Origin: Acidobacteriota bacterium
GTDB lineage: Bacteria > Acidobacteriota > Holophagae > Acanthopleuribacterales > Acanthopleuribacteraceae
Assembly: GCA_002747255.1 (NCBI GenBank)
Contig: PDUC01000033.1
Location: 62,001 to 126,000, forward strand
Direction of reading: 5' to 3'
DNA: 64,000 nt
Part shown: positions 16,778 through 25,627 of the stretch, one piece after another
How positions within the stretch are numbered: position 1 is the stretch's first letter
Layout: each line of letters begins with the position of its first letter
The notes under the pieces: model-generated
What the model was told of the DNA's origin: nothing
The model's database searches: none
What the model saw: only the letters and a program-made list of their open reading frames with translations
Translations under genes and position numbers: made by a program

Positions 16778-19384
16778 ATGAGATTATTTTGCCTGTTTTT
16801 GACCCTAGCCGCGTTGGGACAAACCACACTGCCTGACTGGGTTTTTTCCAATCAAGCCGATCAGTTCATTGAATATTCCTATCCCGAGTGTCTGAAACAC
16901 ATGGAATATACAGACAACATCGCAAAGAATCAACCCAGAGCCGCTCTCATCAACATAGCACCGGCCTGGCAGCCGGCGGACTGGAAGAAAGCCGGCTTTG
17001 AATTAAAAGCCTTCATCGTATCCATAAGATCCCAGCAGCCCGACCTGCTGATTGGCCTGAATGCACCCCAGGCGACTGTGGAATCACTGATGGCTTACGG
17101 CCTGGCTCCCTATATTGACGGGTACCTTTTTGAGGATATTCCCTGGATACCCGATCAGGATCTAACTGGAAAAGGCTGGTTTCGCTCTGAAGTGAACTAC
17201 AAGAATCTGCTCACCGTTCTGTGTGATGCAGACGCTGTTGGAGCCTACCTGGTTATTCTCGACGGTTTCAATGCAACTGCCAACGACGAGGCGTTTTTGA
17301 AGCGTATTAATCAAACCCAGGCGGGCACAATGGATCCCATGCCCCACATGATCAACAGGGAAGAGGGCTCCTATCAGTTTTTCTTTAACCCGGGAACAAG
17401 CACCTACTACCTCGGCTTTTACGGACAAAATGAACAGAGAACGTTTTACTTCAAACTCAAGGAAAACATGGAGACCGATATTGTCTATCCAGAAGATTCC
17501 ACCGCCAGTGTCAAAAACTACGGTGACCGGGTGGAAGTGACCTCCGTCAGCGGTCCCTGCCTGGTGAGAATGCATCTGAGAAAGCCAGAGTTTCAAGTGG
17601 AGAACGTCACGGTGAGTTCCAAATCCACGGTGGATCCCAATGAACTTATCGTCAAGAACCAGGTTTTTGTGGAAAATCAGGCGGGTACCTGGCAGACCCT
17701 GCAGGCCAAACAGGATATGAACTACCGCTATCAGGCCACCAGCGGGGCAACTGTCGATGTCACCTACAGGGACTCCATTTTCTGGGAAAAAGACCAACCT
17801 GTTGAATACGTGCGCCAGAAAATGTTCATCAACGGCGTTGTCTGGCCTTACAAAGATCTTCCGGAACTGCCCTTGATCCAACCTGAAAAAGTGCAGTCTG
17901 AACCGCTGGTCATCAATCTGGATAAAACCTACTCCTACACCTACGCGGGCGAGGACAAAGTTGACGGGCATGTGTGCTGGAAAGTCCGCTTTGAGCCCAA
18001 TGAAGCCGGAAACTTTTTAAAGGGAACCGTGTGGATCGATCAAAAAAACGGAGCGCACCGAAAAGTCAAAGCCATTCAATCGGGCTTGAAACCTCCTGTT
18101 ATCGGCAATGAGATGACGGCCTATTTTGACTGGGTTACCTATCAGGGGAACAACTACTGGCTGCAAATTCGCGAAGAAAATCTGCAAATACTCAATGTGG
18201 TTGGGGTAAGAATTCCACTGCAAATTCAAATAGACCGCAGCGAGTTCCAACTGGACAACCCTCAGTTTGGTGCTGAAAAAGAGGCCTCCTATCAAAGTGA
18301 TCATCTCATTTTACGCGACTCTCAGGCAGGTTTTCGCTATTTGAAAAAAGAGGGCGGTCAACGGGTTGTCAGCAAGCAGGTTTACTCCAAACAGAAATTC
18401 GCACTTGGCGGAGTTTTGTACGATCCGGGCATGGACTATCCTGTTCCTTTGGCCGGTTTCAACTACGTCAATCTCGATTTTCTGCAAAAGGGCTACCAGG
18501 CCAACTTCTTCATTGCCGGTGCCATTAACGATATCATACTTTCCAACAGCGACTTTCTCGGTAAGGGCTGGGATTTAACCGGTGAAGCTTTTCTGACCGC
18601 TTTTTACTTCAGTGATGCTGTTTACCGAGGTGGTGAGAGCGTGGATGAAGAGGAAGTCAAGAAATTGACTGAATCGGTTGACGTGACCTTGGGTATTCCC
18701 ATAGGCACATTCTTCAAGCTGGAAACCAATCTGGCTTCAAAGTTCATTGACTATAAAGAAGGCGATGATACCCGCGAGGATTTTGTGCTGCCACAGTCAC
18801 ACATAGAGAACCGGGCAACCGTCAATCTGATGTTTACTCGCGGTCGTTTTTCCTCCAGTCTTGAAGCGGCTTTTGTGAAGCGCAGTAAATGGGAAAAATG
18901 GGGCTTGCCCGAAAGCACGGAACCCTTGCTGGATTCCTACCGAACCATTCGCTGTGATATGAGTCTCACCAGGAAGCTGCCAAAATTTCAATCTGTTCAG
19001 GCCAGCCTGCGTTATCTCAAAGGATGGGATCTAGATCGGTTTTCGCGCTTTGGATTTGGCTTTTTCGAGAACAATGTCGCCGGTTTCGGGACATCCGGTA
19101 TTGAAGCCAATCAGGCCTTGCGTTTTCGCCTGGGCTATCAACGCGGTGTCAAAGAACTCTTCCAACTGGGTATTCGCCTCGATGCTGCCAGAGCCTGGCA
19201 GGATGCCTATGCCGCCAACTCAGCCGATGATACCGTTGATTTAATGGGTATCGGAATTTCAACCAACTTGATTGGTCCCTGGAAAACCGTCATCCGCTTT
19301 GAACTGGGTTATGGGTTCCATTCCGATTTGGCAGATGAAGAGGGCGAGTTTAACGGCCAGCTTGTCTTTCTCAAGCTTTTCTAA
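16778..19384 (+). CDS. Large secreted protein, probable C-terminal outer-membrane barrel
   Basis: I chose ATG 16778 (868 residues) over the upstream in-frame start at 16688: it has GGGAGAG just before it and begins directly with a signal peptide (MRLFCLFLTLAALGQT). Residues 30-200 have a (beta/alpha)-like pattern, with FLFVIS-type strands and a D-G-Y-L-F-E-D-I stretch reminiscent of sugar-hydrolase-like TIM barrels; this is weak. The middle (about 370-520) resembles outer-membrane-lipoprotein-sorting folds (YSYTYAGEDKVDGHVCWKV). From about residue 560 to the end, alternating amphipathic strands and a C-terminal aromatic residue (LVFLKLF) suggest a beta-barrel. I do not recognise the family. 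Its place behind the glycan genes suggests an envelope role. Confidence 0.6.
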   Translation: MRLFCLFLTLAALGQTTLPDWVFSNQADQFIEYSYPECLKHMEYTDNIAKNQPRAALINIAPAWQPADWKKAGFELKAFIVSIRSQQPDLLIGLNAPQATVESLMAYGLAPYIDGYLFEDIPWIPDQDLTGKGWFRSEVNYKNLLTVLCDADAVGAYLVILDGFNATANDEAFLKRINQTQAGTMDPMPHMINREEGSYQFFFNPGTSTYYLGFYGQNEQRTFYFKLKENMETDIVYPEDSTASVKNYGDRVEVTSVSGPCLVRMHLRKPEFQVENVTVSSKSTVDPNELIVKNQVFVENQAGTWQTLQAKQDMNYRYQATSGATVDVTYRDSIFWEKDQPVEYVRQKMFINGVVWPYKDLPELPLIQPEKVQSEPLVINLDKTYSYTYAGEDKVDGHVCWKVRFEPNEAGNFLKGTVWIDQKNGAHRKVKAIQSGLKPPVIGNEMTAYFDWVTYQGNNYWLQIREENLQILNVVGVRIPLQIQIDRSEFQLDNPQFGAEKEASYQSDHLILRDSQAGFRYLKKEGGQRVVSKQVYSKQKFALGGVLYDPGMDYPVPLAGFNYVNLDFLQKGYQANFFIAGAINDIILSNSDFLGKGWDLTGEAFLTAFYFSDAVYRGGESVDEEEVKKLTESVDVTLGIPIGTFFKLETNLASKFIDYKEGDDTREDFVLPQSHIENRATVNLMFTRGRFSSSLEAAFVKRSKWEKWGLPESTEPLLDSYRTIRCDMSLTRKLPKFQSVQASLRYLKGWDLDRFSRFGFGFFENNVAGFGTSGIEANQALRFRLGYQRGVKELFQLGIRLDAARAWQDAYAANSADDTVDLMGIGISTNLIGPWKTVIRFELGYGFHSDLADEEGEFNGQLVFLKLF

Positions 19385-19754
19385 TGAAAGTAAAACATCG
19401 ATACCTTGTCGTATAACGCATAGCAGTGGGTAAAAGGGGTTCTGTAAAGCGAAGACAGCAAACGCTCCAGAAATTCAGAAAAACGTCGCGAGAAAACTCT
19501 AAGAGATTCAGTCGGGAGCGCATGTTTCGATCACCAGAAGGAGATGACCTGTTGTCAGGCTAACAGATATTGACCCCGGACAAAAGCCACAAAGGTCCGA
19601 CTTAATTCGCAGGTAACGTCCATACAGGTAGTTGTCTTAGGGGCTTGACGAGCACTAGTTTGCTCCAATCAGTTGAGCAAGTTGCCGTGCTTTGCCCATA
19701 CGCAAAGCGCTGACTGCCCTCGCAAGCCGAAGGCAGTCTGTAAAAAAAAGATCT
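19385..19754. other. 370-bp intergenic region with two adjacent hairpins
   Basis: Between the secreted protein and the convergent tpx gene. Most of it shows nothing recognisable. Near its right end are two neighbouring stems: GCTTTGC (19689-19695) with GCAAAGC (19702-19708), and GACTGCC (19712-19718) with GGCAGTC (19732-19738). On the minus strand, a T8 run lies between the tpx stop and the first stem, not after it, so they are not a textbook terminator. Confidence 0.4.
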
Positions 19755-20255
19755 TTAGCTTAAAGCTTCAATTGCCGCGTCGTAATCGGGTTCGTCCACG
19801 ATGTCGGCAACCTGTTGGGTGTAGAGAACCTTGTTTTCTTCATCCAAAACCACAACCGCTCTTGAGTACAGGCTCTTGAGAGGCCCGTCTGTGATGGTTA
19901 CGCCGTAGTTGTTACCAAAGCCCGGTGTGTGCATTTCAGATAAGCTGTGAACATTTTCCAAACCCTCTGTGGCACAAAACCTCTTGTGAGCGAATGGTAA
20001 GTCTCTTGAAATACAGAGAACGACGGTGTTATCCAATGAGGCCGCTTTCTCGTTGAACATCCTGACGGAAGTGGCACACACGGGTGTGTCCAGACTTGGG
20101 AAAATATTGAGTACTTTTTTCTTGCCTTCATAGGTCGACAGAGAGACATCTGCCAGATCGGTATTGGTGAGTGTGAAGTCCGGAGCCATTGCCCCTTTTT
20201 CCAATAAATCACCTACGGTATGAATGGGGTTTCCTTTGAGTGTGATACTTGCCAT
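19755..20255 (-). CDS. tpx: Thiol peroxidase Tpx (atypical 2-Cys peroxiredoxin)
   Basis: A 166-residue protein that matches the family length throughout. The peroxidatic cysteine is C60 in PSLDTPVCATSVR and the resolving cysteine is C94 in RFCATEGLEN, the same spacing as C61/C95 of E. coli Tpx. It reduces hydrogen peroxide and preferentially lipid hydroperoxides, using thioredoxin, in the cytoplasm or periplasm; no signal peptide is seen. Transcribed alone on the minus strand, divergent from the alcohol dehydrogenase-SCP2 gene. ATG start follows AGGAGAAATTC. Confidence 0.96.
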   Translation of the reverse strand: MASITLKGNPIHTVGDLLEKGAMAPDFTLTNTDLADVSLSTYEGKKKVLNIFPSLDTPVCATSVRMFNEKAASLDNTVVLCISRDLPFAHKRFCATEGLENVHSLSEMHTPGFGNNYGVTITDGPLKSLYSRAVVVLDEENKVLYTQQVADIVDEPDYDAAIEALS

Positions 20256-20438
20256 GAATTTCTCCTGTTTTTTAAATGTGATGGTTCATCACTCTTGAAG
20301 CATATGAGGTTTAACGCTTCATTTTCGAACAGACTCTATTGTACAACAAATTGAAAGCCATTGTCTGCTTAATGTAAATCTTGAAATCGCATGTGTTTTA
20401 AGTTAGATTTAAAGCTCGTGGCGAAGTTGGAGGCTTTT

Positions 20439-22277
20439 ATGTTACCTGAGTATTTTGAATTTCAATTGGCACCCAAGGTCATTTATGGCGTTGGGGTGGT
20501 GGATCAGATCCCCAATAATTTGCTGTATTTGGGTTCCAGGAGAGCCTTGCTGGTTACCGATCTCGTACTGGTTCAAACGGGCACAGTGCGTAAAGTGATC
20601 GAGGCACTTGAGTCATCGCAAATTGAAATAGCCGCCGTTTTCGACGAGGTTCCTCCCAATTCCACCATCAAAACGGTTGAGGATTGTTCCACTGCCATTC
20701 AAGAAAACAAATGCAATCTGATCATCGCCGTTGGCGGTGGGAGTGTGATCGATACCGCCAAGGTCGCCAATTTACTGGCAGTCAAAGGCGGCAGACTTTC
20801 GGATCACATGGGAGCCTATCTGCTTGAGAAGAGTGAAAAACTGCATCCCGCCGTCATTATTCCCACAACCGCGGGCACGGGTTCCGAGGTGACGAAAGTC
20901 GCCGTTATTGCCGACACCAAGAACCAGGTCAAGCTGCCATTTGCCGAAGATCAGTTTCTTCCGGAGTTAGCTGTGCTGGATCCGGAGCTTACCGAGACCA
21001 TGCCAGGCAAGTTGACGGCGGCAACGGGCATGGACGCGCTTACCCACGCCATTGAAGCCTATGTGGATAAAGAATGGTCACCGGCATCCGATGCAATGGC
21101 CTTGCACGCCATAAAACTGCTTTCAAAAAACATACTCATCGCCTGTGCCCGGCCAGAGGACATGCAGGCTCGCGGAGCCATGCTCGTTGGCAGCTTCCTG
21201 GCCGGAGTGGCCTTTTCCCATTCCATGGTCGGCATGACCCACGGTATAGCGCATGCCCTTGGCAGTGTCTATCACATTCCCCACGGTTTGGCCAACGCCC
21301 TGGTTCTGCCTGAAGTGATGGAGTACAACCTCGAAGAGCGCATGGAGCGGTACGTCGATGTGGGTTACGCTCTCGGCGTTCAATATCCGCAGTATGTTTC
21401 GGGAAGTAAGAGCATGATTCAAAATGGTTCCTTGCTGACATCGCTGTTTAAAAAGGCTGGACCCACCCCTGAAGTGAAATCCTGGTTGAGCGACAAAGTC
21501 CATCAAGCTCAGGGTCTGGCGGGAGAAGCTCTCAGTGTTTTTGGCTTTGTCGATGATTGGGTCAGACGCCAAGTTGCCAAAGGTGCCATTGAAAAGGTGC
21601 GAACACTGAACAGACAGCTTGCCTACCTGACCGAAATGCCTCTCAATTTAAAAGACGCGGGCATTGACGATCAGTTGGCCAAACTGGAGACCGTTGTGCA
21701 GACAGCCATGGAAGACGGAGCCATGCTCTACAATCCGGTTGAACCGCAACGCAAGGCTGTCAGGGCCATAGTTCAAACAGTTTACGGGAACAACGACAAG
21801 CCACTCTGTGTTCCTATGAACCAACTGGGTCAATCCGCTGAGAAAAAGGGCAGCAGGAGCTTCCAAAATGTCTTTTCAGATTCGGAAACAGTTTATCGGG
21901 TGATTGGCGGTTTCTTTGATCGTTTAAAGGAACACGAAAAAATGGGGCCTGAACTGGCCAAAACCAATTTGCTCATTCAATTTATTTACAAAAAACCAAG
22001 TGCTGTCATCACCATTGATGCCCGAGGCGATGAGCTCGCAATTTATCACGGTGACTGTGACCTTACTCCGGAAGTGACCATGAGCATGAATGCCGACTTT
22101 GCCCACCTTTTCTGGCACGGAAAAGCCAACTTGATTACGGCATTGACCAAGCGCGAGGTCAAGGCCAGAGGCAATGTACCAAAAACCATTAAACTGCTGC
22201 CGGTTCTGAATCCGGCTTATGCCCTGTACCCTGTCTATTTAAAAGAAATAGGCTTTGAACTGAATGACCTGAAGTGA
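20439..22277 (+). CDS. Fe-dependent alcohol dehydrogenase fused to an SCP2 sterol-carrier domain
   Basis: 612 residues from ATG 20439, which has GGAGG five bases upstream; the longer in-frame start at 20391 has no ribosome site. Residues 1-400 are a group III (Fe-ADH) dehydrogenase: NAD(P)-binding GGGSVID (99-105), PTTAGTGSE, the D-A-L-T-H-A-I-E-A-Y metal-ligand helix, and the His-rich THGIAHALG and HIPHG segments near 265-285. Residues 490-610 match SCP2: KPSAVITIDARGDELAIYHG, then MNADFAHLFWHGKANLITALTKREVKARG. SCP2 domains bind lipids and acyl chains, so the fusion suggests a hydrophobic alcohol or aldehyde substrate. Ten bases separate it from the acyl-reductase-like gene, with which it is surely co-transcribed. 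Confidence 0.85.
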   Translation: MLPEYFEFQLAPKVIYGVGVVDQIPNNLLYLGSRRALLVTDLVLVQTGTVRKVIEALESSQIEIAAVFDEVPPNSTIKTVEDCSTAIQENKCNLIIAVGGGSVIDTAKVANLLAVKGGRLSDHMGAYLLEKSEKLHPAVIIPTTAGTGSEVTKVAVIADTKNQVKLPFAEDQFLPELAVLDPELTETMPGKLTAATGMDALTHAIEAYVDKEWSPASDAMALHAIKLLSKNILIACARPEDMQARGAMLVGSFLAGVAFSHSMVGMTHGIAHALGSVYHIPHGLANALVLPEVMEYNLEERMERYVDVGYALGVQYPQYVSGSKSMIQNGSLLTSLFKKAGPTPEVKSWLSDKVHQAQGLAGEALSVFGFVDDWVRRQVAKGAIEKVRTLNRQLAYLTEMPLNLKDAGIDDQLAKLETVVQTAMEDGAMLYNPVEPQRKAVRAIVQTVYGNNDKPLCVPMNQLGQSAEKKGSRSFQNVFSDSETVYRVIGGFFDRLKEHEKMGPELAKTNLLIQFIYKKPSAVITIDARGDELAIYHGDCDLTPEVTMSMNADFAHLFWHGKANLITALTKREVKARGNVPKTIKLLPVLNPAYALYPVYLKEIGFELNDLK

Positions 22278-22287
22278 GGAGAGCGAA

Positions 22288-24372
22288 ATGAAAAAAGTCC
22301 TGAGTATAAGTTTGGGAGACAAGAGAAACGACTATTGTTTCCGGACACAGTTTTTAGGCCAGAATTTTGAAATTAAACGAGTGGGTACCAATGGCGATTT
22401 AGACAGAGTCGCGGAACTGCTGCTTGAAAACGATGGAAATGTGGATATTTTTGGACTTGGTTGCTTCAAATTCCCTCCGACAGTGGGGCCCGATCACAAA
22501 AAGAGTGGCATGGACCGTCAGCTGATCGAACTCAGCAAGCGTGTTAAAACACCCATCACCAACGGGTACGCGCTCAGAAAAGTGGCCTATGAATGGGCTA
22601 TCAGGCATCTTCAATTCAAGTTCGGCGGGAACTACTTCAACAACACCAAAGCCCTGTTCCTTTCGGGTATGACCCAATACACCTATGCCAAAGTCATGGC
22701 AGAATATACGGATAACATTCGCTTCGCGGATCCCGTTATCGAACACGGAGTTCCCAAGTTCTTAAATTCACTGAAAGAGCTGGAACTCTACGCCAATGGC
22801 GTTCACGACATTCTGTCCTATGTACCCAGCAAGACTTTTACGTCCGCTCTTTTACCCACAAAAATGTGGAATGAACACATATTGAGAAAGGCCGTTCAAA
22901 AAGCTCACACGGTTCTCGTCACCCACCGCGATTTCGAGACTCTTCTGAACAACATGACTTCCATTGAACTGAAGGGCAAAACCATTATCAGTTCCACTGT
23001 TTACGAAAGTCGAGTGAAGTTTCTCGAAAATCGCGGAGTCGATGTCATTGTGGACTGCACACCTCAAATTCTGGAACGCGTGGTGGGGATCGATGTCCTT
23101 GAAGCTCTGATCATCTCCGCTCTGGGAAAAACCAGGGAGAGTATATCAGCGGATGATCTGCTTGAAGTGATTGCCGAACAGCGCATGGATCCTCGAGTTC
23201 TTTATCCCAAGGGCTCACCCAAAAGAGTCAACCGCTTTGCTTTCGTCATTCACCCTCTTTCTCAAGAACAATTGAAAATGCAGAAAGCCATCAAAACCGC
23301 CTCTGATCTTGCGCCTCCGTTTTTTATGGAGGTTCTAGAGAAAACGGTTGCCTACGCTCCGCCCATGATCTATTCCAAGGTTACCGGGATCAAATCACCC
23401 ACGGGTGTCGAGACGGAAGGCTGGCTGATTTCGCTTGCCGGAACACCCAGGCAGATGTTATCCCATTCTCCCGAATTTACCTACAAGCGGTTGCTCCAGG
23501 CAGCTAAAATGGCTAAGAGCATGGGCGCGCAGATTATTGGATTGGGTGCTTTTACCAAAGTTGTCGGCGATGCCGGCGAGACCGTTTCCAAATTGGCTCC
23601 CATCCCTGTGACCACCGGGAATTCCTACAGCGCCTCCGGTGCGCTCTGGGCGGCCGCCGACGCGTCCAGGAAACTCGGACTCCTGGCCAAGCCCAAGCCC
23701 GGCGAGAAAATTCAGGGCAAGGCCATGGTCATCGGAGCCACAGGCGCCATTGGCTCCGTGTGTTGTCGGCTTTTGGCAAAGGCCTTTAACGAAGTGTATT
23801 TAGTCGATATCAGAGACGCCAGACTGCTGGCTTTGAGGGAGTCCATCTTGAATGAAACACCCGATGTGGAACTTCACATATCCACCCGAGCCGATAAGTT
23901 CCTGCCCGATATGGACGTCATCGTAACGGCAACCTCAGCAGCGGGAAAAAAGATACTGGATATCCGCAAAGTCAAGCCCGGCTGTGTCATTACGGATGTT
24001 GCCAGACCGCTGGACTTATCACCGGAAGATGTCGCGCTGCGGCCCGATGTGCTGGTAGTGGAGTCCGGGGAAATCGAATTACCCGGAGAGCCCGAAATGA
24101 GGGATATCGGTCTTCCCGACAAAGTGGTTTACGCCTGTCTGGCGGAGACCATCGTCCTGGCTCTTGAAGGGCGCTTTGAACCCTTTACCATCGGAAGAGA
24201 TATCGAATGGGAAAAGGTACGTGAAATCTATAAAATGGGTTTAAAGCACGGCATGAAACTGGCCGCTATTTCAGGCGTCAATGGTGTCTTTTCAGATGAA
24301 GACATTGCCCGGGTGCGCAAACTGGCCATCGAAGCCCGCAAGAAAATGGCAAAGGAAGGTCATAAAAACTAA
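22288..24372 (+). CDS. Two-part dehydrogenase: quinate-dehydrogenase-like N-half, acyl-ACP reductase-like C-half
   Basis: 694 residues. Residues 1-325 resemble proteins annotated as quinate 5-dehydrogenase (KKVLSISLGDKRNDY, GTNGDLDRVAELL, VDIFGLG); the biochemical function of that group is unproven. Residues 330-690 align by eye with cyanobacterial long-chain acyl-ACP reductase (AAR): FAFVIHPLSQEQ, GAQIIGLGAFTK, TTGNSYSA, Rossmann loop IGATGAIGS (482-490), VVYACLAETIVLALEG and GRDIEWEKVREI. C617 falls where AAR of Synechococcus elongatus has its acylated active-site cysteine C294. AAR reduces acyl-ACP or acyl-CoA to fatty aldehyde using NADPH. With the upstream Fe-ADH-SCP2 this suggests acyl thioester to aldehyde to alcohol. 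I saw no other domain. Confidence 0.72.
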   Translation: MKKVLSISLGDKRNDYCFRTQFLGQNFEIKRVGTNGDLDRVAELLLENDGNVDIFGLGCFKFPPTVGPDHKKSGMDRQLIELSKRVKTPITNGYALRKVAYEWAIRHLQFKFGGNYFNNTKALFLSGMTQYTYAKVMAEYTDNIRFADPVIEHGVPKFLNSLKELELYANGVHDILSYVPSKTFTSALLPTKMWNEHILRKAVQKAHTVLVTHRDFETLLNNMTSIELKGKTIISSTVYESRVKFLENRGVDVIVDCTPQILERVVGIDVLEALIISALGKTRESISADDLLEVIAEQRMDPRVLYPKGSPKRVNRFAFVIHPLSQEQLKMQKAIKTASDLAPPFFMEVLEKTVAYAPPMIYSKVTGIKSPTGVETEGWLISLAGTPRQMLSHSPEFTYKRLLQAAKMAKSMGAQIIGLGAFTKVVGDAGETVSKLAPIPVTTGNSYSASGALWAAADASRKLGLLAKPKPGEKIQGKAMVIGATGAIGSVCCRLLAKAFNEVYLVDIRDARLLALRESILNETPDVELHISTRADKFLPDMDVIVTATSAAGKKILDIRKVKPGCVITDVARPLDLSPEDVALRPDVLVVESGEIELPGEPEMRDIGLPDKVVYACLAETIVLALEGRFEPFTIGRDIEWEKVREIYKMGLKHGMKLAAISGVNGVFSDEDIARVRKLAIEARKKMAKEGHKN

Positions 24373-24443
24373 GTGAACCACTTAAGGATGCAGAACTCGT
24401 GAACAAGGGATAACCTCTTTCGCGCCATCCGTTTCTTCCGTAG

Positions 24444-24472
24444 TTGAAAAATGGCTCTATTAAAACTATCCT
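24444..24472 (+). promoter_or_regulatory. Possible weak promoter before the VWFA protein gene
   Basis: TTGAAA (24444-24449), a 17-base spacer and TATCCT (24467-24472) lie 39 bases before the GTG at 24512. The -35 matches at five of six positions and the -10 at four. Placement is sensible, but support is limited. Confidence 0.3.
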
Positions 24473-24511
24473 ATTAAGACCGTACCCTGTTGAAAGGGTC
24501 ATGGCAGGGGA

Positions 24512-25627
24512 GTGAAATTGACCGCGCTTTTCTTGATTTTTCTTTTACAGGATCTGGAATTAAAGCCCCGGATTCTGGAACCTCAGCCCGGCGCGTTTCT
24601 CTCCGGCAAGGTGGAACTGCGCCTGGCATGCAATCAGCCCGGGCAGGTAGCGCGCATGGAAATTCAGGGAAACGGTGACATTTTATTGAAAACCGACGGC
24701 TGGAAAGAGTCCGTCATTGTCAACTTTGGCCATCAAATTCAGGCCTGGCGGCTTGTACTCTGTGTCTTCGATCAAAGCGGCAGACAATACCGCTCGGAAG
24801 TCGTTCCAACTCGTGCCCTGCACATCGACGTGGAACAGACCACGCGAATCATTTTGATCCCGGTCATGGTCAAGGACAGAAAAAACAGGAATATCCCCAA
24901 TTTGCTGGAAGAGCAGTTTCGGGTTTTTCAGGATGGTCAACCCTGCCGCATAAGACTGCTCGAAAGACGAACCGTACCGCTCAACCTGGTTTTAACGGTG
25001 GATGCCTCGTCCTCCTTGAGAAAGAACCAACGGCAATTGAAACAGGCTGTGCTGGATTTTCTCGCCCAGTTGGATTCTGGAGATCGCGCAGCTCTGATAT
25101 CGTTTAACAATGAAGCGCGTTTGGTTTTCGGGTTTGACGCGGCTCGCCAGCAGATCGAGGATTCACTTAACGTCATTCAGCCCCGAGGTGCCACGGCCAT
25201 GTTCGACGCTCTTCTGCTGGGTATCGAAAAGCTCAAGTACATGCCGCGATCGCGGAAAACACTGGTGCTGTTTACCGACGGTCGGGACAGTGTTTACGAG
25301 GAAGTGGAAGAAAAAAGAAACATGTTCAAACAAGTCGTCCAGCAGGCTCAGCAGCAGGAAATTGCCATTTTCAGCATAGGGCTCGGCGAGAATATTCACC
25401 ACGAAGCACTGGAACTGATGTCCTGGGAAACAGGCGGACGCTTCCTTTTTGCCGCGTCCTCTCGTGACCTGCAAGCCCGCTTCAAAGAGGTCCTGCGCGA
25501 CTTGAAAAGTCAATACATACTTCACGTTGAGCCAGCCAGTGAGGAAAAGGGCTTTCACAAACTGGAAGTCAAAGTAAAGAAGCGAAGAGCCAGAGTCTTT
25601 GCCCGCCGGGGGTTTACCATTGAATAA
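24512..25627 (+). CDS. VWFA domain protein (Acidobacteria-type), probably secreted
   Basis: A 371-residue protein. A GTG start precedes a short hydrophobic leader (LTALFLIFLLQ). After a beta-rich N-terminal part (about 30-140) comes the von Willebrand A domain: VDASSSL is the MIDAS D-x-S-x-S, RGATAMFDALLLGI gives the MIDAS Thr, and LVLFTDGRDS gives its Asp. The stretch VMVKDRKNRNIPNLLEEQFRVFQDGQPCRIRLLE preceding the VWA domain is the pattern of the VWFA-related family abundant in Acidobacteriota. It probably mediates Mg-dependent protein contacts outside the cytoplasm. It overlaps the start of recG by eight bases, so the two are transcriptionally coupled. Confidence 0.82.
   Translation: MKLTALFLIFLLQDLELKPRILEPQPGAFLSGKVELRLACNQPGQVARMEIQGNGDILLKTDGWKESVIVNFGHQIQAWRLVLCVFDQSGRQYRSEVVPTRALHIDVEQTTRIILIPVMVKDRKNRNIPNLLEEQFRVFQDGQPCRIRLLERRTVPLNLVLTVDASSSLRKNQRQLKQAVLDFLAQLDSGDRAALISFNNEARLVFGFDAARQQIEDSLNVIQPRGATAMFDALLLGIEKLKYMPRSRKTLVLFTDGRDSVYEEVEEKRNMFKQVVQQAQQQEIAIFSIGLGENIHHEALELMSWETGGRFLFAASSRDLQARFKEVLRDLKSQYILHVEPASEEKGFHKLEVKVKKRRARVFARRGFTIE

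Noticed and set aside
16688-16778. Upstream start for the large secreted protein
   Set aside because: No ribosome site and it would put 30 residues in front of a good signal peptide that starts at 16778.
17162-17971. 269-residue minus-strand frame inside the secreted protein gene
   Set aside because: No recognisable protein and wholly covered by a gene with signal peptide and good start on the other strand.
19689-19738. Two hairpins beside tpx as an intrinsic terminator
   Set aside because: The T-run is before, not after, the stems on the strand of tpx transcription.
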